The position numbers and the translations under genes are program-made. Source: Pseudomonas sp. Irchel s3h14 (GTDB lineage: Bacteria > Pseudomonadota > Gammaproteobacteria > Pseudomonadales > Pseudomonadaceae). Taken from it: a stretch of DNA of 64,000 nt. Location: positions 1-64,000 of the forward strand of contig NZ_FYDJ01000003.1 in assembly GCF_900187425.1 (NCBI RefSeq), written 5' to 3'. How positions within the stretch are numbered: the first letter of the stretch is position 1; each line of letters begins with the position of its first letter. Below, one piece after another: positions 45,783 through 55,113 of this stretch. The notes under the pieces were generated by a model, which saw only the letters and a program-made list of their open reading frames with translations, was not told where the DNA came from and searched no databases.

Positions 45783-46523
45783 TCAGCGCGCTCGCCACTC
45801 CCCCAAACGCCCCCGCAAACGGGCCGCGCACTGGCTGTGTAACTGGCTGACCCGAGATTCGCTGACCCCCAGGACCTCACCGATTTCCTTGAGATTCAAC
45901 TCTTCGTCGTAGTACAGCGCCAACACCAGTCGCTCACGCTCCGGCAAATTGGCAATCGCGTCCGCCAGCGCCGCCTGGAAGCGTTCATCTTCCAGATCGC
46001 GTGACGGCTCGAGATGAGCACTGGCGCCATCCTCGTGCAGCCCTTCGTGTTCGCCGTCCTGCAACAGATCGTCGAAACTGAATAACCGGCTGCCCAGGGT
46101 GTCGTTCAAAATCCCGTAATAATCGTCGAGACTCAATTGGAGTTCGGCCGCAACCTCGTGATCTTTAGCGTCACGGCCGGTTTTAGCTTCAATAGAGCGA
46201 ATGGCGTCGCTGACCATCCGGGTATTGCGGTGGACCGAACGTGGCGCCCAGTCCCCCTTGCGTACTTCGTCGAGCATCGCGCCACGGATTCGTATGCCCG
46301 CGTACGTCTCGAAACTCGCGCCTTTGCTGGCGTCGTATTTGGTCGACACTTCAAGCAGGCCGATCATCCCGGCCTGGATCAGATCTTCCACCTGAACACT
46401 GGCTGGCAGACGCGCCAGCAAGTGGTAGGCAATGCGTTTAACCAGTGGCGCGTAACGCTCGATCAGCTCGTACTGCGCGTCACGTGCCGACTTCTTGTAG
46501 AGGTTGTAGCCACTGGCTGTCAT
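45783..46523 (-). CDS. fliA: Flagellar sigma factor FliA (sigma-28)
   Basis: 246-residue RNA polymerase sigma factor for late flagellar and chemotaxis genes. Region 2 (YAPLVKRIAYHLLARLPASVQVEDLIQAGMIGLLE, about 24-58) and region 2.4 (ETYAGIRIRGAMLDEVRKGDW), region 3 and region 4 (LPERERLVLALYYDEELNLKEIGEVLGVSESRVSQLHSQ, about 190-228) are all present. The start overlaps the fleN stop by four bases. The anti-sigma factor FlgM is outside the window. Confidence 0.96.
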   Translation of the reverse strand: MTASGYNLYKKSARDAQYELIERYAPLVKRIAYHLLARLPASVQVEDLIQAGMIGLLEVSTKYDASKGASFETYAGIRIRGAMLDEVRKGDWAPRSVHRNTRMVSDAIRSIEAKTGRDAKDHEVAAELQLSLDDYYGILNDTLGSRLFSFDDLLQDGEHEGLHEDGASAHLEPSRDLEDERFQAALADAIANLPERERLVLALYYDEELNLKEIGEVLGVSESRVSQLHSQCAARLRGRLGEWRAR

Positions 46524-47350
46524 AGCACAGGTCCTGCGGTTTGTTGCACGAGACGCTCGACGAAAAACTCCAGGTGCCCACGCGGGTTGGCAGGCAGCGG
46601 CCAGGTATCGACCTTCTGTGCAATGGCCTTGAACGCCAGTGAGCACTTGGACCGAGGGAAGGCTTCGTAGACGGCGCGCTGCTTCTGCACAGCCTTGCGC
46701 ACACTTTCGTCGTAAGGCACCGCGCCGACGTATTGTAAGGCGACGTCAAGGAAGCGATCCGTGACCTTGGTCAACTTGGCGAACAGGTTGCGACCTTCCT
46801 GCGGGCTCTGGGCCATGTTGGCCAGGACGCGGAAGCGGTTCATGCCGTAATCGCGGTTCAGCAGTTTGATCAGTGCGTAGGCATCTGTGATCGAGGTCGG
46901 TTCGTCGCAGACCACCAGCAAGACTTCTTGCGCTGCGCGAACGAAACTGACGACCGAGTCACCAATGCCCGCAGCGGTGTCGATCACCAGCACGTCGAGG
47001 TTGTCGCCGATATCGCTGAACGCCTGGATCAGGCCGGCGTGTTGGGCCGGGCTTAAATGAACCATGCTCTGCGTGCCGGACGCGGCCGGGACGATGCGGA
47101 TGCCGCCGGGGCCCTGCAACAGTACGTCGCGCAGCTCGCAGCGGCCTTCGATCACGTCGGCCAAAGTACGTTTGGGTGTCAGTCCCAGCAGGACGTCGAC
47201 GTTCGCCAGCCCCAGATCAGCGTCCAGCAGCATGACGCGCCGGCCGAGCTCAGCTAGAGCCAGGGACAAGTTCACTGACACGTTAGTCTTCCCGACGCCA
47301 CCTTTGCCGCCGGTCACCGCGATCACCTGTACGGGATGCATGCTGCCCAT
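46520..47350 (-). CDS. fleN: Flagellar number regulator FleN (FlhG)
   Basis: 276-residue MinD-like ATPase limiting flagellar number. The deviant Walker A is GGKGGVGKTNVSVNL (about residues 14-28), then LLDADLGLANVDVLLGL and VIDTAAGIGDSV. It antagonises the master activator FleQ and works with FlhF, encoded just upstream. The C-terminal end holds an amphipathic stretch. AAGGTAAAG lies before the ATG. Confidence 0.95.
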   Translation of the reverse strand: MGSMHPVQVIAVTGGKGGVGKTNVSVNLSLALAELGRRVMLLDADLGLANVDVLLGLTPKRTLADVIEGRCELRDVLLQGPGGIRIVPAASGTQSMVHLSPAQHAGLIQAFSDIGDNLDVLVIDTAAGIGDSVVSFVRAAQEVLLVVCDEPTSITDAYALIKLLNRDYGMNRFRVLANMAQSPQEGRNLFAKLTKVTDRFLDVALQYVGAVPYDESVRKAVQKQRAVYEAFPRSKCSLAFKAIAQKVDTWPLPANPRGHLEFFVERLVQQTAGPVL

Positions 47351-47466
47351 GAATTTTCTTTACCTTGTCTTACTTAGACGGAGGCCACATTACTGGCTGC
47401 GCGCTCACTAACTGAACAATGCATGGCAGACCATCGATGTAGGTACAAAAACTGTTCATTAATACC

Positions 47467-48795
47467 TCAGCCGACCTGCTTGGTCGGGCTGTGGTAAATA
47501 TCAGCGAACATGTCAGCCATGGCTTCTTCGCTGGGTTCTTCTTGCATTTGCACGCTTACGGCGCGACTGACCAACTGATGACGACGCGGTAGATGCAAAT
47601 CATCCGGAATCCGCGGGCCATCGGTCAGGTAGGCCACCGGCAATTCATGACTGATGGCCAGGCTCAACACCTCGCCCAGACTTGCCGTTTCATCCAGTTT
47701 AGTCAGGATGCAGCCAGCAAGCCCACAACGCTTGTAACTGTGATAAGCGGCCGTTAGAACCTGTTTCTGGCTGGTGGTTGCCAAAACCAGATAATTTTTT
47801 GATTTGATGCCACGACCGGCCAGGCTTTCGAGCTGCATGCGCAGTGCCGGATCGCTGGCCTGAAGGCCCGCGGTATCGATCAGCACCACGCGTTTGCGCA
47901 ACAAAGGCTCCAGCGCCTGCACCAGCGATTGGCCCGGATCGACATGCGTCACCGACACATTGAGGATCCGGCCCAACGTCTTGAGTTGTTCCTGAGCACC
48001 AATACGGTAGCTGTCCATGCTGACCAGCGCGATATTCTGTGCGCCGTACTTGAGCACGTAACGGGCAGCGAGCTTGGCCAGGGTGGTGGTCTTGCCCATG
48101 CCGGCAGGGCCGACCATGGCAATCACGCCGCCCTCTTCCAGAGGCTCGACTTCCGGTGTGACGATCATCCGTGCCAGGTGTGCCAGCAACATGCGCCAGG
48201 CCTGACGAGGTTCTTCAATATCGGTAATCAACGCCAGCAAATCACGCGACAACGGGCCGGACAGACCGATGCGTTGCAGGCGACGCCAAAGATTGGCCTG
48301 GGCCGGACGGCTGCCTTGCAGCTGATTCCAGGCCAGGGAGCCGAGTTGCACTTCCATCAGTTCGCGCAAGCTGTTGAGTTCGAAACGCATCGAGTCGAAC
48401 GCCCGTGGGTCGACGCCACCGGAGGCAGGTGCCGCAGCGGGTGCAGGACGACGGGGTTCGGTGTAGGTCGGTTCGATCAGCGGCTCGGCGGCGGTCAGTG
48501 GCAGGCCGGCGAACAATTGGCGATTGGTGGACTTATCGCTCTCGCCGTCGCTGCGCAGGCTCAGTTCAGCCTGGGCGGTGACGATCCGCGATTGGGTCTT
48601 GCGCAGCTCGTCTTCGAGTTCCATGTTCGGAACGCGCGGAGCCAGCGCCGACAACTTGTAATCCAGGGCAGCCGTCAGCTCGACACCACCGGCGATCCGG
48701 CGGTTGCCAATGATGGCGGCATCAGCGCCAAGCTCATCACGAACCAGTTTCATGGCCTGACGCATATCGGCGGCGAAAAAACGCTTAACTTGCAT
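47467..48795 (-). CDS. flhF: Flagellar polar localisation GTPase FlhF
   Basis: 442-residue SRP-type GTPase that sets the polar site of flagellar assembly. The N-terminal B domain begins MQVKRFFAADMRQAMKLVRDELGADAAII and the middle N domain is helical. The G domain has GPAGMGKTTTLAKLAARY (G1), DSYRIGAQEQL, VLIDTAGL (G3) and TKLDETASLGEVL (G4/G5). It is encoded between flhA and fleN, as in all polar-flagellate gammaproteobacteria. Confidence 0.95.
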   Translation of the reverse strand: MQVKRFFAADMRQAMKLVRDELGADAAIIGNRRIAGGVELTAALDYKLSALAPRVPNMELEDELRKTQSRIVTAQAELSLRSDGESDKSTNRQLFAGLPLTAAEPLIEPTYTEPRRPAPAAAPASGGVDPRAFDSMRFELNSLRELMEVQLGSLAWNQLQGSRPAQANLWRRLQRIGLSGPLSRDLLALITDIEEPRQAWRMLLAHLARMIVTPEVEPLEEGGVIAMVGPAGMGKTTTLAKLAARYVLKYGAQNIALVSMDSYRIGAQEQLKTLGRILNVSVTHVDPGQSLVQALEPLLRKRVVLIDTAGLQASDPALRMQLESLAGRGIKSKNYLVLATTSQKQVLTAAYHSYKRCGLAGCILTKLDETASLGEVLSLAISHELPVAYLTDGPRIPDDLHLPRRHQLVSRAVSVQMQEEPSEEAMADMFADIYHSPTKQVG

Positions 48796-48806
48796 AAACC
48801 ACTACC

Positions 48807-50936
48807 TCAGCCGTTGGGCCCTACTGTCGCAACGATGGTCACTTGCTTGTTGTCAGGAATTTCCTGGTAAGCCAACACATGCAAACCCGGGACTGCCAAT
48901 CGGCCGAATCGCGACAGCATCGCGCGAACCGGACCGGCTACCAGCAGAATCACCGGCTGACCTTGCATTTCCTGACGCTGCGCCGCATCGATCAACGAGC
49001 GCTGCAGTTTCTCAGCCATGCTTGGCTCCAGCAGAACACCCTCTTCCGAGCCTTGTCCTGCCTTCTGAAGACTATTGAGCAATATTTGTTCCAACCTTGG
49101 CTCCAGGGTGATCACTGGTAGCTCGGAGTCAGTCCCTACAATGCTTTGGACGATTGCGCGAGATACGCCGACGCGCACCGCGGCCACCAGCGCGGCAGTA
49201 TCTTGACTCTTGCTGGCATTGTTTGCGATGGCTTCGGCAATGCTGCGAATGTCCCGTACTGGCACCTGTTCGGCCAGCAATGCCTGCAATACTTTGAGCA
49301 GCTGCGACAGAGACACCACACCAGGCACCAGCTCTTCGGCCAGTTTTGGTGAGCTTTTGGCCAACAATTGCATGAGTTGCTGCACTTCTTCGTGACCGAT
49401 CAACTCGCTCGAGTGCTTGTACAGAATCTGGTTCAAGTGGGTTGCCACTACCGTACTGGCATCGACCACGGTGTAACCGAGGGATTGCGCCTGGGCACGC
49501 TGGCTGATTTCGATCCAGACCGCCTCCAGACCGAAAGCCGGATCTTTGGCGGTAATGCCGTTGAGCGTACCGTAGACCTGCCCCGGGTTGATCGCCAGTT
49601 CGCGGTCCGGGTAAATTTCCGCCTCGGCCAGGATCACCCCCATCAGGGTCAGGCGGTAGGCGCTCGGCGCCAGGTCGAGGTTGTCACGGATATGCACAGT
49701 CGGCATCAGAAAGCCCAGGTCCTGGGACAGCTTCTTGCGCACGCCCTTGATCCGCGCCAGCAACTGACCACCCTGATTGCGGTCCACCAGCGGAATCAGC
49801 CGGTAGCCGACTTCCAGGCCGATCATGTCGATCGGGGTGACGTCATCCCAGCCAAGCTCCTTGGTTTCCTGAGCGCGAGCCGGCGATGGCAGCAGCTCCT
49901 GTTGACGCTTGACCTCTTGCAGGGCCTGAACCTTGACCACGTTCTGCTTCTTCCAGAACAGGTACGCGCCGCCAGCCGCCAGGGCTGCCATGCTGAGAAA
50001 GGAAAAGTGCGGCATGCCCGGCACGAGGCCCATCACCGCCATCAAACCCGCCGCCACGGCCAACGCTTTGGGCGAGGCGAACATCTGGCGATTGATCTGC
50101 TTGCCCATGTCTTCCGAACCGGAAGCACGGGTCACCATGATCGCTGCAGCTGTAGATAAAAGCAGTGATGGCAATTGCGCCACCAAACCGTCACCGATGG
50201 TCAACAAGGCGTACACCCGACCGGCATCGCCGAAGGTCATGCCGTGCTGGAAGATACCGACCGCCATGCCGCCGATCAGGTTGATGAACAGAATCAGCAG
50301 GCCGGCAATGGCGTCACCGCGAACGAACTTGCTGGCACCGTCCATGGAACCGTAGAACTCGGCTTCCTGGGCCACTTCCATCCGGCGCAGTTTGGCCTGG
50401 TTCTGGTCGATCAGGCCGGCGTTCAAGTCTGCGTCGATGGCCATTTGTTTACCGGGCATCGCGTCGAGGGTGAAGCGTGCACTCACCTCGGAAATCCGCC
50501 CGGCACCCTTGGTCACCACGACGAAGTTGATGATCATCAAAATCGCGAAGACGACGATACCGACCACGTAGTTGCCGCCGATCACCACCTCACCGAACGC
50601 CTGGATCACCTTACCGGCGGAGGCGTGACCGTCCTGACCGTGAAGCATCACCACCCGCGTGGAGGCCACGTTCAGCGCCAGGCGCAACAGAGTCGCCACC
50701 AGCAGAATGGTCGGGAACACCGCGAAATCCAGCGGCCGCAACGCGTAAACACAGACCAGCAACACCACGATCGACAAGGCAATGTTGAACGTGAAGAACA
50801 CGTCCAGCAGGAACGGCGGGATCGGCAACATCATCATCGCCAGCATGACCAGCAGCAACAGCGGCACACCCAGATTGCCCCGACTTAAGTCGGCAACGTT
50901 TGTGCGTGCAGTGTTGAATAACTGAGAGCGATCCAC
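48807..50936 (-). CDS. flhA: Flagellar export gate protein FlhA
   Basis: 709-residue component of the flagellar type III export gate. Eight membrane helices lie in the first 330 residues, with the FHIPEP signature region (RISEVSARFTLDAMPGKQMAIDADLNAG, about 145-172). The C-terminal cytoplasmic domain (about 360-709) binds chaperone-substrate complexes. Translation starts at GTG, preceded by a GGGGAAA site. A sigma-54 promoter candidate lies 62-78 bases upstream, so flhA probably heads the flhA-flhF-fleN-fliA transcript. Confidence 0.95.
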   Translation of the reverse strand: MDRSQLFNTARTNVADLSRGNLGVPLLLLVMLAMMMLPIPPFLLDVFFTFNIALSIVVLLVCVYALRPLDFAVFPTILLVATLLRLALNVASTRVVMLHGQDGHASAGKVIQAFGEVVIGGNYVVGIVVFAILMIINFVVVTKGAGRISEVSARFTLDAMPGKQMAIDADLNAGLIDQNQAKLRRMEVAQEAEFYGSMDGASKFVRGDAIAGLLILFINLIGGMAVGIFQHGMTFGDAGRVYALLTIGDGLVAQLPSLLLSTAAAIMVTRASGSEDMGKQINRQMFASPKALAVAAGLMAVMGLVPGMPHFSFLSMAALAAGGAYLFWKKQNVVKVQALQEVKRQQELLPSPARAQETKELGWDDVTPIDMIGLEVGYRLIPLVDRNQGGQLLARIKGVRKKLSQDLGFLMPTVHIRDNLDLAPSAYRLTLMGVILAEAEIYPDRELAINPGQVYGTLNGITAKDPAFGLEAVWIEISQRAQAQSLGYTVVDASTVVATHLNQILYKHSSELIGHEEVQQLMQLLAKSSPKLAEELVPGVVSLSQLLKVLQALLAEQVPVRDIRSIAEAIANNASKSQDTAALVAAVRVGVSRAIVQSIVGTDSELPVITLEPRLEQILLNSLQKAGQGSEEGVLLEPSMAEKLQRSLIDAAQRQEMQGQPVILLVAGPVRAMLSRFGRLAVPGLHVLAYQEIPDNKQVTIVATVGPNG

Positions 50937-50997
50937 CGGTTTTCCCCGTTCCTTTAAAGCAAACTTTTGACGCCGAAAGCAGGCGCAGAGCGGCTAT

Positions 50998-51014
50998 TGC
51001 AAGAAGCCTTCCAA
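50998..51014 (-). promoter_or_regulatory. Sigma-54 promoter candidate for flhA
   Basis: Read on the minus strand, TTGGAAGGCTTCTTGCA has GG and GC separated by ten bases and matches YTGG-x-A-x-G-N4-TTGCW at all but two core positions. It lies 62 bases before the flhA GTG. In P. aeruginosa flhA is a class II gene under FleQ and RpoN. Confidence 0.75.
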
Positions 51015-51054
51015 CTTTTGCCGAGGCGGGAAATAGAGGGGTGTAATGAGCTTT

Positions 51055-51179
51055 TGTAGCAGCTGTCGAGCCTGCGAGGCTGCGTTCGAGCCGGGGTCAC
51101 GCTCGACCGAAGTCCTCGCAGGATTTAACGACTGCTTCGCAGCCGGACGCAGCCTCGCAGGCTCGACAGCTGCTACAGG
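51055..51179. repeat. Perfect 31-bp inverted repeat between flhB and flhA
   Basis: TGTAGCAGCTGTCGAGCCTG starts a 31-base arm (51055-51085) whose exact reverse complement is at 51147-51177, around a 61-base middle that contains a second short GTCCTCGCAGG element. It follows the flhB stop by two bases and precedes the flhA promoter. It is of the same family as 13274-13382 but with much better conserved arms. Confidence 0.85.
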
Positions 51180-51181
51180 TT

Positions 51182-52321
51182 TCAGGAATCGCGCCGCAAA
51201 TCCGGCGGGATCGGCAGGTCGTCCTTGAGCGGATCCGGGCGTTTGCCCTTGCCGGCGCGGTGCTGGCGGATCTGGTAGACGTAAGCGAGCACCTGGGCGA
51301 CGGCAAGGTAGAGCCCGCCGGGAATTTCCTGGTCAAGCTCGGTTGAGTAGTAAATCGAACGCGCCAGTGCCGGCGACTCAAGCAGGAGCACTTCGTTGGC
51401 CACAGCGATTTCACGGATCTTCAAGGCAAGGAAGTCACCGCCCTTGGCAATCAGCATCGGCGCCCCACCCTTGTCCGGATCGTACTTGAGCGCTACGGCG
51501 TAGTGAGTCGGGTTGGTGATCACCACATCAGCGTCGGGGATCGCCGCCATCATCCGGCGTTGGGACACTTCGCGCTGCAACTGCTTGATCCGTTGCTTGA
51601 CCTCCGGCTTACCTTCCGAGTCCTTGTATTCGTCACGCACTTCCTGCTTGGTCATCAGCAGTTTCTTGTGGCTTTCCCAAAGCTGCACCGGCACGTCCAC
51701 CGCAGCGATGATGATTAGCCCACAGGACATCCATAACGTACTCCAGCCCACCACCTGCAAGCAGTGAATGATGGCCAGCTCCAACGGCTCGTGGGCGATG
51801 CGTATCAGGTCATCAATGTCTGACGACAACACCATCAGCGCCACGGCCAGGACGATCAAAAACTTCGCAAACGCCTTAAGCAGCTCCGCCACCGCCTTGA
51901 ACGAAAACATTCGCTTGAGGCCGGCGGCAGGGTTCATCCGACTGAATTTCGGCGCCAGGGAACCCGCTGCGAATAGCCATCCACCAAGGGAAATTGGCCC
52001 GATCAACGCTGCCAGCACCAGGGTGATCATGATCGGCTGAATCGCCAGCAAGGCTGTCAGCCCCGAATTCAACAGGTAAATGCTCATGGAGCGCTGATCG
52101 AGAATGACTTCACGCGACAGTGAGAAACTCTGCCGCATCAATTCCATCAAGTCTTGCGCCAGCGCCCCGCCGAAAATCAGCAGCGCACCGGAACCTGCCA
52201 ACATGATCGCCAGCGTGTTGAGCTCTTTGGAGCGCGCAATTTCGCCTTTCTCGCGAGATTCCTTTTTACGCTTCTCCGTGGGGTCTTCTGTTTTGTCCTG
52301 ACCGCTTTCGCTCTCAGCCAT
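51182..52321 (-). CDS. flhB: Flagellar export apparatus protein FlhB
   Basis: 379-residue export gate protein that sets substrate specificity. The N-terminus is charged (EDPTEKRKKESREKGEIARS), four membrane helices follow (about 35-210), and the cytoplasmic domain self-cleaves at N270-P271 in NPTH (270-273), yielding a 109-residue C-terminal fragment. Hook length control by FliK flips this domain from hook to filament export. Four bases separate it from fliR. Confidence 0.96.
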   Translation of the reverse strand: MAESESGQDKTEDPTEKRKKESREKGEIARSKELNTLAIMLAGSGALLIFGGALAQDLMELMRQSFSLSREVILDQRSMSIYLLNSGLTALLAIQPIMITLVLAALIGPISLGGWLFAAGSLAPKFSRMNPAAGLKRMFSFKAVAELLKAFAKFLIVLAVALMVLSSDIDDLIRIAHEPLELAIIHCLQVVGWSTLWMSCGLIIIAAVDVPVQLWESHKKLLMTKQEVRDEYKDSEGKPEVKQRIKQLQREVSQRRMMAAIPDADVVITNPTHYAVALKYDPDKGGAPMLIAKGGDFLALKIREIAVANEVLLLESPALARSIYYSTELDQEIPGGLYLAVAQVLAYVYQIRQHRAGKGKRPDPLKDDLPIPPDLRRDS

Positions 52322-52324
52322 GAC

Positions 52325-53107
52325 TCAGCGCGCCCGTGCCAGTTCGCGTAACAACTGCAAGGCCTCGGAGGCCAGCGGTTGATACTGATTAATAATGTCC
52401 GCCAGTCCGACCCAGACGATGAACAGCCCAAGCACCAGCGTCAGCGGGAAGCCTATAGAAAAGATGTTCAGCTGTGGCGCAGCCCGGGTCATCACGCCAA
52501 AGGCAATGTTGACCACCAGCAACGCAGTGATCGCCGGCAACACCAGCAACAGCGCGGCACCGAGGACCCAGCCGAGCTTGCCGGCCAGCTCCCAGAAATG
52601 ATTGACCATCAACCCGCTACCGACCGGCAGCGTAGTGAAGCTTTCGGTAAGGACTTCGAACACCACCAGATGGCCGTTCATGGACAGGAACAACAGCGTC
52701 ACCAGCATGGTGAAGAACTGCCCGATCACCGCCACCGAGACGCCGTTGGTAGGGTCGACCATCGAAGCGAAGCCCATGCCCATCTGAATGGAAACGATCT
52801 GACCTGCGACCACAAAGGCCTGGAAGAACAGCTGCAAGGAGAAACCCAACACTGCACCGACGAGGATCTGCTCGGCAATCAGCAGCAACCCGCTCAAGTC
52901 CAGCGCATTGACCGGCGGCATCGGCGGCAGGCCGGGAGCGATGACCAACGTAATCGCCAGGGCGAAGTAAAGGCGCACTCGCGTGGGCACCAGGCTCGTG
53001 CCGAAAACCGGCATGACCATCAGCAAGGCACCGATACGAAACAGCGGCAGCATGAACGTCGCGACCCAGGTACTGATCTGGGTATCGGTCAGCTGGAGCA
53101 GCGACAT
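52325..53107 (-). CDS. fliR: Flagellar export apparatus protein FliR
   Basis: 260-residue export gate membrane protein with about six hydrophobic segments, including FRIGALLMVMPVFGTSLVPTRVRLYFALAITLVIAPG (about 20-58) and the FGVMTRAAPQLNIFSIGFPLTLVLGL signature (about 195-220). It forms the export gate with FliP and FliQ. Three bases separate it from fliQ. Confidence 0.95.
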   Translation of the reverse strand: MSLLQLTDTQISTWVATFMLPLFRIGALLMVMPVFGTSLVPTRVRLYFALAITLVIAPGLPPMPPVNALDLSGLLLIAEQILVGAVLGFSLQLFFQAFVVAGQIVSIQMGMGFASMVDPTNGVSVAVIGQFFTMLVTLLFLSMNGHLVVFEVLTESFTTLPVGSGLMVNHFWELAGKLGWVLGAALLLVLPAITALLVVNIAFGVMTRAAPQLNIFSIGFPLTLVLGLFIVWVGLADIINQYQPLASEALQLLRELARAR

Positions 53108-53110
53108 GGT

Positions 53111-53380
53111 TTAGCCGATGACCTGAGGAATACTGCCGTACAACTGCAGGATGTATTCCATGAAGGTCTGCACCAGCCACGGACCGGCAACAATCAGCGT
53201 CACCAGCATCACCAGCAGGCGCGGCAGGAAGCTCAGGGTCTGTTCGTTGATCTGCGTAGCGGCCTGGAACATCGCCACCAACAGACCCACGAGCAAACTC
53301 GGAATCACCAGCACGGCAACCATCATGGTGGTCAGCCACAGTGCTTCCCGGAAGATGTCTACCGCAACTTCTGGCGTCAT
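53111..53380 (-). CDS. fliQ: Flagellar export apparatus protein FliQ
   Basis: 89-residue protein with two membrane helices (about 15-42 and 53-75) and the family segment [41 protein letters not shown]. It overlaps fliP by four bases (ATGA). Confidence 0.95.
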   Translation of the reverse strand: MTPEVAVDIFREALWLTTMMVAVLVIPSLLVGLLVAMFQAATQINEQTLSFLPRLLVMLVTLIVAGPWLVQTFMEYILQLYGSIPQVIG

Positions 53381-54135
53381 GGCGATACACCGCCGAAGCT
53401 GCTCGCCAGCGTACCGATGATCAACGCCCAGCCATCCACCAGCACGAACAGCATGATCTTGAATGGCAGGGAAATGATCAGCGGCGAGAGCATCATCATG
53501 CCCATGGCCATCAGGACACTGGCCACGACCAGGTCGATGATCAGGAACGGAATGAAGATCATGAAACCGATCTGGAACGCGGTCTTCAGCTCGGAGGTGA
53601 CGAACGCGGGAACCAGAATCGTCAGCGGTGCCTGATCCGGCGACGCGATATCAGTGCGCTTGGACAAGCGCATGAACAACTCCAGATCGCTGCTACGAGT
53701 CTGGGCGAGCATGAAATCCTTGATCGGCACCTGAGCCTTGGCCACGGCATCTTGAGCGGTGAGTTTCTCCGCCAGATAGGGCTGCAAGGCATCCTGATTA
53801 ACCCGGTCGAATACCGGCGCCATGATGAACAGGGTCAGGAACAGCGCCATGCCCGTGAGGATCTGGTTCGACGGCGTTTGTTGCAAGCCGAGGGCCTGAC
53901 GCAGGATCGAGAAGACGATGATGATCCGGGTGAAACTGGTCATCAGCATGACGAACGCCGGGATAAAACTCAGCGCTGTCATGATCAGCAGGATTTGCAG
54001 GCTGACCGAATACTCCTGAGCGCCGTCGGCATTGGTACCCAGGGTAATCGCCGGGATCGACAACGGATCGGCGGCGAACGCCAACGGCGCGGCCAGCATC
54101 AGGGCCAGCGTCAAGACGATGCGTAGCGCACCCAT
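53377..54135 (-). CDS. fliP: Flagellar export apparatus protein FliP
   Basis: 252-residue export gate protein. A cleavable signal peptide (to about residue 22, AFA-AD) is followed by four membrane helices. Signatures are [38 protein letters not shown] and [29 protein letters not shown]. The start shares one base with the fliO stop (TAATG). Confidence 0.96.
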   Translation of the reverse strand: MGALRIVLTLALMLAAPLAFAADPLSIPAITLGTNADGAQEYSVSLQILLIMTALSFIPAFVMLMTSFTRIIIVFSILRQALGLQQTPSNQILTGMALFLTLFIMAPVFDRVNQDALQPYLAEKLTAQDAVAKAQVPIKDFMLAQTRSSDLELFMRLSKRTDIASPDQAPLTILVPAFVTSELKTAFQIGFMIFIPFLIIDLVVASVLMAMGMMMLSPLIISLPFKIMLFVLVDGWALIIGTLASSFGGVSP

Positions 54136-54581
54136 TACTTCTTATCCTTATGATCCTTGCCCATCAGTTCCATCAGGCGCTGGGCAAACTCGGGGGTCGC
54201 TTTTTCAGTCCCGCTGGGTACTTGCACCGGCTCCTTGAGCACGTGCAACGCGGTGATGGTGCCGGGGCTCAAGCCAAGCAGAATCTGCTCGTTGCCGACC
54301 TGCACCAGCATCAGACGGTCACGCGGGCCCAGCGCGCGGGAACCGATCAGTTCGATCACCTGCCCTTTGCCGGCCGGTCCGGCCTGCTGGACCCGTCGCA
54401 GCAACCAGGCGAGGAAGAAGATCAACCCCAGCACCAGCAGCAAACCAAACACCAACTGCGTCAATTGCCCGGCCACACCGCTGCTGACCGCGGGCGCAGC
54501 GGCGCTGGCAGCCGTCGCCACCGGCTCGGCAGCCATAACGCTGAACGGCAACGCCAGCACAAACCCCAGAACCTTTTTCAC
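54135..54581 (-). CDS. fliO: Flagellar export apparatus protein FliO
   Basis: 148-residue assembly factor for the FliP ring. A signal peptide-like N-terminus, an Ala-rich stretch, one membrane helix (about 40-62: [19 protein letters not shown]) and a cytoplasmic beta-rich domain ([37 protein letters not shown]). It is adjacent to fliN without overlap. Confidence 0.9.
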   Translation of the reverse strand: MKKVLGFVLALPFSVMAAEPVATAASAAAPAVSSGVAGQLTQLVFGLLLVLGLIFFLAWLLRRVQQAGPAGKGQVIELIGSRALGPRDRLMLVQVGNEQILLGLSPGTITALHVLKEPVQVPSGTEKATPEFAQRLMELMGKDHKDKK

Positions 54582-55040
54582 TCAGCGCAGCTTCTTGATG
54601 CGTTCGCTTGGGCTGATCACGTCGGTCAGGCGGATGCCGAACTTCTCGTTGACCACCACCACTTCACCGTGAGCGATGAGCGTGCCGTTGACCAGCACGT
54701 CCAGCGGTTCACCGGCCAGACGATCGAGCTCGATCACCGACCCCTGGTTAAGCTGCAACAGGTTACGGATGTTGATATCAGTGCTGCCAACTTCCATGGA
54801 AATCGACACCGGGATATCGAGAATCACGTCCAGGTTCGGACCGTCGAGGGTGACCGGATCGTTATTTTTCGGCACGCTGCCGAACTCTTCCATCGGCAGA
54901 CGGTTGGACGGCGAACTGGCGGCGTCGGCAGCCAGCAAGGCGTCGATGTCGTCCTGCCCGGCGTCGCCGGTTTCTTCCAGGGCCGCAGCCCATTCATCGG
55001 CCAGCGCCTGGTCGTCCTGGGTGTTCATATCGTTAGCCAT
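54582..55040 (-). CDS. fliN: Flagellar motor switch protein FliN
   Basis: 152-residue C-ring protein. The C-terminal SpoA domain (about 75-148: ILDIPVSISMEVGSTDINIRNLLQLNQGSVIELDRLAGEPLDVLVNG) is strongly conserved. The N-terminal extension holds DDIDALLAAD (residues 30-39), which looks like the CheY-binding EIDALL peptide of FliM. The ATG at 55040 has GAGGA seven bases upstream. Confidence 0.95.
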   Translation of the reverse strand: MANDMNTQDDQALADEWAAALEETGDAGQDDIDALLAADAASSPSNRLPMEEFGSVPKNNDPVTLDGPNLDVILDIPVSISMEVGSTDINIRNLLQLNQGSVIELDRLAGEPLDVLVNGTLIAHGEVVVVNEKFGIRLTDVISPSERIKKLR

Positions 55041-55113
55041 CAATTTGTCCTCGGCGGGCATCCATTCAATCAGGAGCCCTCAGTTAAAAGCACAGGGGGT
55101 TTTGGAGCGCCGG

